Assembly (NCBI GenBank): GCA_030272585.1
Contig: BSYQ01000005.1
Location: 5,177,501 to 5,241,500, forward strand
Length of the DNA: 64,000 nucleotides
Reading direction: 5' to 3'
Source of the DNA: Bryopsis sp. KO-2023
Lineage: Eukaryota > Chlorophyta > Ulvophyceae > Bryopsidales > Bryopsidaceae
Shown here: in pieces, positions 24,801 through 34,000 of the stretch
Numbering within the stretch: the stretch's first letter is position 1
How the letters are laid out: each line of letters begins with the position of its first letter
The notes under the pieces: model-generated
Database searches by the model: none
What the model was told of the DNA's origin: nothing
What the model saw: the letters and a program-made list of their open reading frames with translations, nothing else
Program-made: the position numbers and the translations under genes

Positions 24801-26807
24801 ATGAATGAGCCTGGAGAACCCGGAGAGATTTTGGCAGAGGGCTCACTACCGGAACAGGCAACCGCCATGGAGTCAGAAACTGTGAGGGCTATTCGAGCGA
24901 GCTTGCGTGAAGAATTCTCACGGCTGGAACTACGCATGTCAGCACTGGAGGCTTCGCAAGGCCTAAGGCCGTCCCCAGAACGGGTAACCATTCCACCAGA
25001 AAGCGAATATGAAGAGGTCTTTACGGTACCCAGCCCAGGTGGCCGTGAAGCAAGGCGAAATGGAACATCAGTTGAAAGTGGGGTTCGTCATCATACAGTG
25101 GCCAAAGTAAAGTTTGGCATGCCCGAATATTATACTGGGGAAAAACCTGACGAAAGTTTCCAGGATTGGTGGTTCGGAATACACGAATATCTAGAGTTGA
25201 TAGGTGAAAGCTCTGAGACTGCGAGGGTACGCTTCGTCGGGACTATGTTACGTGGTTTCGCGAAAAGCTGGTACAGAGTTCTTTTGGAACGAACTAACAT
25301 ACAAACTCTGTCTTTTGAGCTGCTACGGGAAAAAATGAGGAGTCAATTTGCAAGAAAGGACGACAACACCAGGGTTCGGAGGTTGATACGTAGCTGCTCT
25401 CAAGGCGCGAAGGGTGTTCAGGAGTACAATGCTCTGTTTCGCAAATTGGCTGTCAGGATACCAGAGGCCAGCGAGGAAGAATTAGTTGGCCACTATTTGG
25501 CAGGGCTTCACCCTCATATTCGTGTTCAAGTTGAAACGCGTAAGCCACACACGCTCGAAGACGCCACCTCGCTAGCTAGCGACTGGGAAGCTTTGGGCCT
25601 TGCAGGGAACAAGGAAGTGAAAGTAAACTCGGCAGAAGGTATCCTGGAGGACGAAGACAGGCTCGAAGTCTTTCCGATCAACGGCAAAGGGTTGGTAACA
25701 TTCCCACTTCAGCTCTCGCGCATGAATGAACTTTTGACGACGGTCCAAAAGGCTATGCGAAACCCGTGGCTTGCTGAAAGAATTACTGACATAGTCACCA
25801 CTGCCCAGACGGAGGGGGGAAGTCCTCCACAGAAATCAGTACCAGGGAAGCTTACTTCTGGAAAGGGGCCTATGGCAGGAAAGCCAGTCAAGCATGTCGA
25901 CGCCAAAGAGGAAAACACTGTCAGCACCGTATGGATGAACTCTGATTCGGACGAAGAAGACGCGTATGTGGGAGTGGGACATACTTCCGACAGCAGCCAG
26001 CAGAACAGAAGACTTATGCATGTTAATGGAATTATCAGAGGACAGCAAGTCAAGTTCTTGATTGACACAGGAGCTGCAGTCAGTATTCTCTACGAAAAAA
26101 CGTTACGAAAGTTTGGGCTTCCTTTGCAGCCGGGAAAGATCTCCATTCAGGGCATCACGCAGGACAGTGTGCAGTCCCTTGGGACAACCACAGTTTTGGT
26201 CGAAGTCGGAGAGAACCAAGCCGAACTGAAGTTCATTATTCTGGAAGGGCATGGAAGGAGCATTTTGGGCAAGGAGGCCATCGGAATGTTAGGCTTTATC
26301 ATAGACCCAGGGACTGACCGTTTGGTAGACAAGAAAACAGAGGCTGAGATAATCTGTTTTTCAGCCACTACTAAGGAAGCACCAGCAGGACACACAAAGG
26401 AGACTCAAGCCGACTCAGGAGAATGTGTACTGACTCTAGGAAACGACACCTTATTGGGGCCTGGAAGAACTACACAAGTCGTTTCCTCTGCTCGATGCTT
26501 TCTTCATGGGAATGTGGTTCTGGCTGTTAAGCCGCGAAACGTACACGCAGATAAACACGGGTTACGTGTGCATTCGCAATTGGTTGCTGGGCCCACAGAA
26601 GGGGAGCCTATCGTCATTGGCGTGGACAATGAGCGAAACCATCCAGTCTTGCTTAAGAAGGGAGCCAAGCTGGCCACGACGATTTTTTTGGAGAAAGCCA
26701 AAGTGCAGTCCACTATCTGTGCTCAAGAAGATCCAAAAAAAGGGGTCCTGGGTGCGAGTCGTCCGTGCATTCAGGAAGCGATGGTAGGACGAGCGAAGAA
26801 GGCATAA
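24801..26807 (+). CDS. Gag-protease polyprotein of the Ty3/Gypsy element
   Basis: The frame from the ATG at 24801 encodes 668 residues. Residues about 115-275 form a retrotransposon Gag capsid domain (GEKPDESFQDWWFGIHEYLE onward, with LRGFAKSWYR and YNALFRKLAVRIPE). An aspartic protease with the FLIDTGAAVS active site lies at about residues 415-510 and ends near GHGRSILGKEA. After it comes a beta-rich segment (LLGPGRTTQVV... LLKKGAKLATTIF). I see no CCHC zinc knuckle between capsid and protease, which most Ty3 elements carry. The frame ends at 26807, overlapping pol by about 150 bp. Confidence 0.92.
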   Translation: MNEPGEPGEILAEGSLPEQATAMESETVRAIRASLREEFSRLELRMSALEASQGLRPSPERVTIPPESEYEEVFTVPSPGGREARRNGTSVESGVRHHTVAKVKFGMPEYYTGEKPDESFQDWWFGIHEYLELIGESSETARVRFVGTMLRGFAKSWYRVLLERTNIQTLSFELLREKMRSQFARKDDNTRVRRLIRSCSQGAKGVQEYNALFRKLAVRIPEASEEELVGHYLAGLHPHIRVQVETRKPHTLEDATSLASDWEALGLAGNKEVKVNSAEGILEDEDRLEVFPINGKGLVTFPLQLSRMNELLTTVQKAMRNPWLAERITDIVTTAQTEGGSPPQKSVPGKLTSGKGPMAGKPVKHVDAKEENTVSTVWMNSDSDEEDAYVGVGHTSDSSQQNRRLMHVNGIIRGQQVKFLIDTGAAVSILYEKTLRKFGLPLQPGKISIQGITQDSVQSLGTTTVLVEVGENQAELKFIILEGHGRSILGKEAIGMLGFIIDPGTDRLVDKKTEAEIICFSATTKEAPAGHTKETQADSGECVLTLGNDTLLGPGRTTQVVSSARCFLHGNVVLAVKPRNVHADKHGLRVHSQLVAGPTEGEPIVIGVDNERNHPVLLKKGAKLATTIFLEKAKVQSTICAQEDPKKGVLGASRPCIQEAMVGRAKKA

Positions 26808-29800
26808 AAATACAGCTCACCCAGGAGGTGGAGTACTATCCTGAACAGTACAAGGATGTTGTCGTTTTTTACCTTAACCGAAGTATTGTGTTGGGGCCGG
26901 GGGAAGTAGCAGTACTGAGTTTACCTTACGAGCTTAGGGGAGTTCGAGGACCGATTATCGATTGTCTTAGTGCAAAAGGGGTTAGGTTGGTCATGAAACA
27001 GCGGGCAGGAGGCACGTTGTTTGGATACCTCGTTAATGACAGTAGTGAGATCCAGCACGTAACACCAAAAACCAGAGCCTGGTTTATTCCAGGACGATTG
27101 AGTGAACTGATTGATATTGACGGACGATGTGCGATCTCCAGAGTCCGAAGTAATACTTCTGACCGACTGTACGTACAAAAGACAGACAGCGAATGGAGGC
27201 GACGAAAACAGGGATCTACTGAGCAAGGAAAAGAAGGGAGTTGGATTCAGCGCAAGAAAGAGCGACAACATTTAGAACGTGGAGCGACTAAAGTTTGGGA
27301 TGTCCGTCGATCTAAGTGGGGACGATATGGGAAGTGGGATGTCCAGGGAGAGTCGCAGGATGTAAGCGCAGAAGTTATGAACAATGAGTTGTTCGAGCCA
27401 GAAAGTCACGACGAATGTTTGTCGCAACTTATGCAGCGGTTTCCTCGAGTCTTTGATTTGTCACCAGAATCGAGCGGATTGGCACGTGATATGGCCGCTC
27501 TTACTATCACGATGTCTGACTTAGAACAGATTGGAACTGCGAACTTTAGTGCTTTCAGTGACTGGCAGCCGTTATCCACGGGCCAGGAAGGGGCCGCCGA
27601 AACAGAAATCGCATCGCTCGAAAGAAGAGGGATCGTTAAAGAGCTGCGCTGGGACGAACGCGGGTTATTCTCCCAGCCGTTGGTTTTCCAAAAACCAGGG
27701 AGTACATCGGTGCGAATAACGTTGGACTGCCGACGGATAAACAAATTATTTCGAACCTGGAAAACTCCTCTCACACCTGTGAAGACGATTTTGTCTCGAC
27801 TGAACCCCGAGTATAGGGTGTTTTCCGTGATTGATCTTAAAGATGGGTTCTTTAATTTGGGGATTGACGACGAGCTTAGCAAATACTTCTGTTTTAGCAT
27901 GGGGAAGAAGCGGTACCGATTTCAGAGATTAGTACAAGGATTCAACGGGAGCGCATTAATTTTTCATTCGATTATCACGCGCGTACTGGAAGAAGCTCGG
28001 AAGATATTTCCTGATTTAGACGCCGAGGTATATATCGATGACCTCATCATCGGAGCCCGCACTGAGTGGGAACACGATCGTAAGTTACAGTCACTCTTTC
28101 AAATCTTGGACCGATTCGGTTTTAAAGTGAAAAAGGAGAAGGCTCAGCTGAAGAAAAGCCACGTCACGTTCCTTGGATTTGAGGTTTCTCACGGAACAGT
28201 CAGCTTGAACCCGTACTGTCAGAAGCTACGTGAAGGACTACCAAAAATACAAGGGCGTAAGACACTGCAACAAGCGCTTGGGATGCTAAATGTGGTGAAA
28301 GGACATGTACCTGGATTTGCGAGGAAAGTACAGACTATGTACGAGGAATTATCGGCTGTCGGGCGGGAAGCGGATTGGGATCTCGTCAATGAACGTTTTC
28401 AATCAGTGGTGGTGGACGTACTGAGTGCTGTGTACGACATGCGGATGCAGCAGCCAGGGGAGGATTTCCAACTATACACGGATTGGTCGTCAGCCGCCGG
28501 GGGATATGCTTTAACACAAGGTGATCAACTTGTGTTTTTGGGATCACACTTAAATTCTCCGAGCAAAAGGGCAGTATCCAGCTTCCTGGGCGAAGCGCAA
28601 ACAATTGTTCGTGCGCTAAAGAAAGTCGCGTGGATTACGGGAGGAGCAAACGTACAGGTTTTTACCGATTCCGAAGGGTCGGCTAAAAAGTTTAATTCGG
28701 GGAGCCTAACTGACGATTCTGATCTAAGGATGCTGCGCCTGCTCAGCTATATCACAGGAAACTACACGGTCGGCGGCAATCTTCGTTTTACGCACTTGCC
28801 AGGTAAAGTCAATGTGCTCGCCGACTTGCTTTCACGTTGGGCGAGTCATGAGACAGAAGCAAAGCTGACTCTATACCACGTTGACGAAGAAAGAAAGCAG
28901 CGAATAAACCAACTCCTTAGGGAAGCGCACAGGGGTCATTTCGGCGTCGCGAAAATGTTGAAGGTTTTACGGATGCGAGGAGAGAAGATATCCCGGCCTA
29001 TTGTGGAGTCCTACGTGCACGCTTGTGTTGTCTGTCAAAAATACGAGCGACCAAAGGAAAAGGCGCCTTGGGGAGATACGAAACGAGGGGGTTGGCCGGG
29101 ACAAGCAGTCAGTATGGACGTGGTTGGACCTTTCCCAAAAGGGACTGACGGATCCAATTATCTGGTAACCACTATCGATCATTGCTCGCGATTTGCTGAA
29201 GCACGACCTGTGTCAAGTGCGAATGCTGTTGCTGTGAGTCAAGCTTTGGAAGTGTGGATACAATCTCATGGGCAACCTAAGGTTGTCATGACTGACAATG
29301 CTGCTGTGTTTACCTCGCGCCGATTTTCTACGGTGATGGAGAAGTATGGGATCAAGCATGAGTACGTGCCTCCATATTCCCATAAAAGCGCAGGGTTGAT
29401 TGAAAGGTATCACCGCACGCTGGAGGATCGCATCAAGCGAATGACAGAAGGAAAAGTGTTGGAGGAGTGGCCAGAGCAAGTTCAGGAAGCAGAAAAATTG
29501 ATTCAGGAAATGCCACATGATGCTACAGGATTCCCTCCCAGGCAGCTGATGAAAAAGAGAGACATATGGGACCTGCCAATTTCTGACCAACAATGGAGAA
29601 ATGATGTGGGCACTGCTTGGTACCGAGATGCAATTGGACGACAGAAGAGGCAATCCAAACAGAAGTTTGTGGAAGAAAGTTATAAGGCTGGACAGTGGGT
29701 CTGGTGTTATGATCATACTCGGATGAGATCGGAAGGGGAAAAATTGAAAGCATTCTGGTATGGTCCGTGTTTGTTTGATGGGTATGTGTCTAGGCACAGG

Positions 29801-29887
29801 TGTGTGGTTAATGACCCGGATCACAGTAAGTTTTTGACTCACGTTGATTTCGTGAAGCCATGTCGGTTGTCAATGTGGGAGTATTAG
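26657..29887 (+). CDS. Pol polyprotein: reverse transcriptase, RNase H, integrase
   Basis: The frame opens after TAA 26654-26656 and runs to 29887; translation probably enters by frameshift at 26741. After a beta-rich N-terminal module come reverse transcriptase (VRITLDCRRINKL, FSVIDLKDGFFNL, catalytic YIDDLIIG near 28033), RNase H (LYTDWSSAAGGYAL, FTDSEGS, LADLLSRW) and integrase. The integrase has an HHCC zinc domain (HRGHFG... HACVVCQKY) and the D-D-E core (SMDVVGPF, VVMTDNAA, LIERYHRT). A GPY-like end (YGPCLFDGYVSRH) is present; no chromodomain is recognisable. Domain order defines Ty3/Gypsy. All catalytic residues are intact. Confidence 0.93.
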   Translation, partial: EGSQAGHDDFFGESQSAVHYLCSRRSKKRGPGCESSVHSGSDGRTSEEGIKIQLTQEVEYYPEQYKDVVVFYLNRSIVLGPGEVAVLSLPYELRGVRGPIIDCLSAKGVRLVMKQRAGGTLFGYLVNDSSEIQHVTPKTRAWFIPGRLSELIDIDGRCAISRVRSNTSDRLYVQKTDSEWRRRKQGSTEQGKEGSWIQRKKERQHLERGATKVWDVRRSKWGRYGKWDVQGESQDVSAEVMNNELFEPESHDECLSQLMQRFPRVFDLSPESSGLARDMAALTITMSDLEQIGTANFSAFSDWQPLSTGQEGAAETEIASLERRGIVKELRWDERGLFSQPLVFQKPGSTSVRITLDCRRINKLFRTWKTPLTPVKTILSRLNPEYRVFSVIDLKDGFFNLGIDDELSKYFCFSMGKKRYRFQRLVQGFNGSALIFHSIITRVLEEARKIFPDLDAEVYIDDLIIGARTEWEHDRKLQSLFQILDRFGFKVKKEKAQLKKSHVTFLGFEVSHGTVSLNPYCQKLREGLPKIQGRKTLQQALGMLNVVKGHVPGFARKVQTMYEELSAVGREADWDLVNERFQSVVVDVLSAVYDMRMQQPGEDFQLYTDWSSAAGGYALTQGDQLVFLGSHLNSPSKRAVSSFLGEAQTIVRALKKVAWITGGANVQVFTDSEGSAKKFNSGSLTDDSDLRMLRLLSYITGNYTVGGNLRFTHLPGKVNVLADLLSRWASHETEAKLTLYHVDEERKQRINQLLREAHRGHFGVAKMLKVLRMRGEKISRPIVESYVHACVVCQKYERPKEKAPWGDTKRGGWPGQAVSMDVVGPFPKGTDGSNYLVTTIDHCSRFAEARPVSSANAVAVSQALEVWIQSHGQPKVVMTDNAAVFTSRRFSTVMEKYGIKHEYVPPYSHKSAGLIERYHRTLEDRIKRMTEGKVLEEWPEQVQEAEKLIQEMPHDATGFPPRQLMKKRDIWDLPISDQQWRNDVGTAWYRDAIGRQKRQSKQKFVEESYKAGQWVWCYDHTRMRSEGEKLKAFWYGPCLFDGYVSRHRCVVNDPDHSKFLTHVDFVKPCRLSMWEY
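26735..26741 (+). promoter_or_regulatory. Candidate -1 ribosomal frameshift slippery site
   Basis: A run of seven A is placed so that in the gag frame it reads A AAA AAA, the ideal X XXY YYZ heptamer, followed by GGGG. It lies within the gag-pol overlap (26657-26807), and pol is in the -1 frame. No downstream pseudoknot was modelled. Confidence 0.7.
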
Positions 29888-29898
29888 TTCGATAGCGC

Positions 29899-29906
29899 AG
29901 AGGAAG
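29899..29906 (+). other. Probable polypurine tract
   Basis: AGAGGAAG lies two bases before the 3' LTR and is the only purine run there; it is the likely plus-strand primer, though shorter than usual. Confidence 0.5.
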
Positions 29907-29908
29907 CG

Positions 29909-30182
29909 TGTAAAGGATTGAGGGGAAGGAGTCAGAAGATGGGCGCAGGGGATAGGGAAGATGGGTTAGGAAAGTACGAATGTGTATTGTAAAGTGGCAG
30001 TACTGTGGAAGAGGTACTGTGTATGACAAAGCAGTACAGGGACGGAACGGATATTTATTGATGGATGGAAATAGTTGCGATATCTTTGTAAGTCCCTTCT
30101 GGGCCGAGACCTTGTGTGTTTCAGTGTGTTGTATCTGATTGGGTTCATATTCACGCCCCACTCAGAAGTCTCTATTATTACA
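29909..30182 (+). repeat. 3' LTR (274 bp)
   Basis: Same length and, by eye, the same sequence as 24514-24787, followed by the right target duplication GGAAG at 30183-30187. Confidence 0.95.
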
Positions 30183-30187
30183 GGAAG
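30183..30187. repeat. Target-site duplication, right copy
   Basis: GGAAG, matching the bases before the 5' LTR. Confidence 0.85.
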
Positions 30188-31085
30188 AACACAAGGCGTC
30201 AGTGACGCCGCGTCACATAAGCAATACGGTTTAATACGATGATGGCTCCAGGAGGTCGATTATTAAAGAAGGAAAGTGAGGGAGGGGTGCTAACGAAACA
30301 CTAGAAAAGGATAACAAACAAAAATATCGAGTAGTGTTTGTTTGATAGTTTTTGCCAAGAATGGACTTGCTCTGTTGCAAATTGGATGTAAACAGCAGTG
30401 TGTCGCTCCAAAGGCCGTTTTACCCTCGTGTTCTGTTTCGGGGAGGAAACTGGCAAGAGTTTCCAAAGGTCTCGTCGGACAGCGCGGGGGCGGATCCAGA
30501 GGGCGAGCGCAGGAGCGCGCGCACCCCTGTCTCATAAAGTTTTTTTTCCTTTTTGTGTGTGTGTGCACCACTCTAAAGTAGAGGGGATGATAGTTGTGCA
30601 ATGTCCAAGACATGTTTCACGTTATGAACGCACACACCCGTCTGTAAAATCATGCATCCCCCCCTTGCAGCGTACGAGTAAATACGGGATAAAGGCCCAT
30701 AGGCACGTGCCACATATCCATTTTTAAAAGCCCTGACTTCCAAAGCAACAACAAAAGAGTTGGTTGCACGTGGATCTCTCTGCACAACATTCAAGTATGG
30801 AGCGGTTTTTGCGCGCGCCAACCAACTCACACCTTTCGTTTTTGCAATGCCCGCACAGAAAGCATGATTGAAACAATTTTGAAAATGGCGCAAATCATTG
30901 TTGTGTGCGCGTGTGTGTGTGTCATGGAATCCGGCATCTCCTACACAATGTAAATGTTGTTTGTTTGTGTGTCATGGAATCCGGTGAGCTCGCATTCGTT
31001 TCCGTTTGCCAAGATCCATGATGTGACAGCCACCATTCCATAATTGCGATCGGTTTCGGTTTCGGCGGGAGGTGCTGCTGGCGAA
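30188..31085. other. Upstream region of the 1277-residue protein gene
   Basis: No gene is evident. Near the start codon of the next gene a 19-base motif, GTGTGTCATGGAATCCGG with its flanking base, occurs twice exactly 50 bp apart (about 30916-30934 and 30966-30984). It is a possible promoter or leader element. Confidence 0.5.
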
Positions 31086-34000
31086 ATGGAGCCGTGGATG
31101 AAGGAGGTGGTCGATTTGGTGAACTACAGGCACGTGCAAATTCGATTACGCTGAAAAGGACTCCATGCTTCTTTTGCTGCCATCTCCACAGCCCCTTTTT
31201 TTCCCCCTGTGTTTTTTATACTTTTTTTGTTTGGTGCATTAAAAAACCTGGGGAAGAAACCCAACAGAATTGCCCTCAATTGTGTTTGATGATAGAATGT
31301 GTTATTTAATGAAGAGGGTGGCAGATTATTTTTTTAATTTATTTTTTGTGATTTGATTTGATATTAGGCCAGAGGTTTTGGATCCTTGGTGCCCTGGAGT
31401 GACAGTCGATCAAATCCGAAAGAAAAGTAAAAAAAGAGGAAATTCGCTCAAGGAGGAGCCGCAATGGTTGAAAGAGTTCAACAAGAGGAAATGGTAATCT
31501 AACAAAAGGATACAAATAAATAACGGTCGAAAGTTACTCAGGAAATTGCATGTATTTTTTATCATCAAAAAGCTGAAATAAACTAGCACACGTACAAATT
31601 TTCAGAGAATCAAAAATGTGCAAAGGGACTCACAATGCATTTTTGTTGGGAAGGACTGCAATCGGCAATTTTTTTGCCTAATGTGAAACGTTTCAGTAGG
31701 AATGTGGAGTGAATCTGCTTTTTGATTTGATAGGGTATTGCCTAAAACTGATGTGGGGGATGATGAAAGCCAATATGAAATGTTCAAAGGGCTGTTTTGC
31801 TCCAAAGAAAAAAAAGAGGAGTTTTCGTGGGTTCATCGATTGCTGACGGAAGGGGTAAGAAGCCCCTGCCAATCATCAATTTTTTCTTCTTTTTTTTTTA
31901 TTTGCATGAATCCATATTCCCATCTTGTTTCGAAGTTTTTTTTTCCCAGCATTTTTTTTCTTCATTTAGTTCTTTTGCTTGCTTATTCCAGTTCCTCGCA
32001 AACTACTTTTCTTTGTTAACCTGTTGTTTTTTTTTTCTCTTTTTTTCTTTCTCCTCTTGTTTTTTTTTTTAATTGTTTTTGAATCTTTGTACAGAGCATG
32101 CTTTTTTTTTTTTGGGGGGGGGGGGGGTGGAGGGATTGACTGTTTTTTTGTTTCATTTTTATCCAGGAAAATGCTGTAATTCCGGAGCATGACATATCCA
32201 CTTTGATGGAAGCTCACAGGAAACTGCTGAGTAGAAATCGTTCCTCTGAAGTGAGTGGCTTTCTTTAATTTCTTTTACTATCATTGAGCTTTTTGGGGGG
32301 GGGATTGTATGTACTATGTTTTTTTCTCAAAAATCCACGGCGTTCAACCTTTATGTGATCGATCAGATTGATCAAAATGTATAAATTGGATCCGGAGATG
32401 TTTTTTTGTGAAAAAAAAAGCATATTAGGAATCTTGTATCTATTTAAAAAGAACGAAATAAATGTTGATGGAAGAAAAATATAATATCCCTTCCTTTTCC
32501 GATCATAGTGAAATCATAGTGGAATCCACCCAAGTGCCTTGTTTCTTTTTCTTCTCAAAATAATATATTATACATAGCTCCAATCGATGTTTGTTGTTTT
32601 TTTTTAATTATTCGAGGTGAATATTTCGTGCGATTCTTCTTCTTACACCAATATTTTTCAGGCGTCGTGTCCAGCCATCAGCGAAAATTGCTCCGGCCGA
32701 TCGTTCAAGAAAATCCCTGGCAGAGAACGTCGAATCAAAGATATTAGTCACCACATCGACTGGGGAAAAGATTTTCACGACGCCATGGAAGAATGCTTGG
32801 ATGTGGAGGCCTCCGATTTTCCATCCACCAAAAGGCCGAGATGGCTGGAATCGATACAGCCCACCGAAGAAAACGTTGAAACGGCAGGGACCAGAGAGGA
32901 ATTGCAACTGCAGGTATACCTCATTTCGCTGGGATTCTCACTTTCATTTTATTTCTTTGAGGGGGGGCTTGTGCAGGCACCTTTATTTTTTGTATCAATT
33001 AGGAAAAAAAGCAATTAATATCTGCAGAAATCATGTTTATATTGTCTAATTGAAGAAAGAATTATGGAATCAAATCCAATTCTATTAAAATAACATGATA
33101 CTCTTGACATGTTTGATTTTGACTAATTTTAGTATTGATTTTTGATTTTTCCGTATGTGTGTGTTAGTTGGACTCCATCGATGAAATTTTGAGGTTGGAT
33201 TTGAACAGCGACCGGATCCAATGGCCTCAATCCCAGAATTCCTCCAATCCTCCAGAATGGAGTTTGAAAACTCAACTCGACAGGATCGCTTGTCGAATCG
33301 ATAGTATTGCCACTCCAATAGAACTCCCCCAAACTGGGGTCGAACTCACCGACTCAATCCCATCAGTGTGTTGCCCCTCAGAAAAGGGTGCCAAGACAAA
33401 ACCCAATCAAAGAGAATCGACTGTGTCTGACATCGGTGCACTGGCTGCAAGTCAGACACTGGGAAATGGAGATGCCGGTTGGGGCGAAGGATTAGCTGGG
33501 CTGGATGTCTGTCAATCAAAAGGGGATGGTAGAGTACCCAAGGCTTTGCTGATGTGTGATGTGGAAATGCTGGATGTGTGTCCCACACAAGAAAATGTTG
33601 GGGAAGTGAAAGGCAAGGATATGCTGATGGCCGATGAGGGGGCGATGGCTGCATGTCAGACACGAGACGGTGGTGGTGAAGGAAAAGACGCAGACTGGTT
33701 TCGATCTCTCTTGCCAGCTTTGCTTCGGACTGCAGACAATGGGGAGGGTAAGCAAGACAAGGATTTGCTCAAAGGGGGGGTTCTGGGTGCACGTCCAACA
33801 TTAGACAATGACATTGAAGTGAGAGGCGGGGACTTGCTGGGGGTTGCTGTGCCAGCTGTATGTCAGACAGAGGGTGGTTTGAGAGGGATAGACGAGGACC
33901 CGGTCCTGTGCACAGGACCTGCGATATGCCAGACTCAGAGTAATGATGTGGAACGAGGAGAGGTCGAGGCATCGTCAATGGCTGTTTTGCCAAACAAGGG

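Larger units (their letters stand above)
24514..30182 (+). mobile_element. Intact Ty3/Gypsy LTR retrotransposon
   Basis: A 5669-bp element bounded by two 274-bp LTRs that begin TG and end CA and appear identical. It is flanked by a 5-bp direct repeat GGAAG (24509-24513 and 30183-30187), the target duplication of integration. A primer-binding site follows the 5' LTR and a purine tract precedes the 3' LTR. Inside are gag-protease and pol in overlapping frames, with reverse transcriptase, RNase H and integrase in the Ty3/Gypsy order. No stop or frameshift interrupts the domains, so it looks recently inserted and possibly active. Confidence 0.96.
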
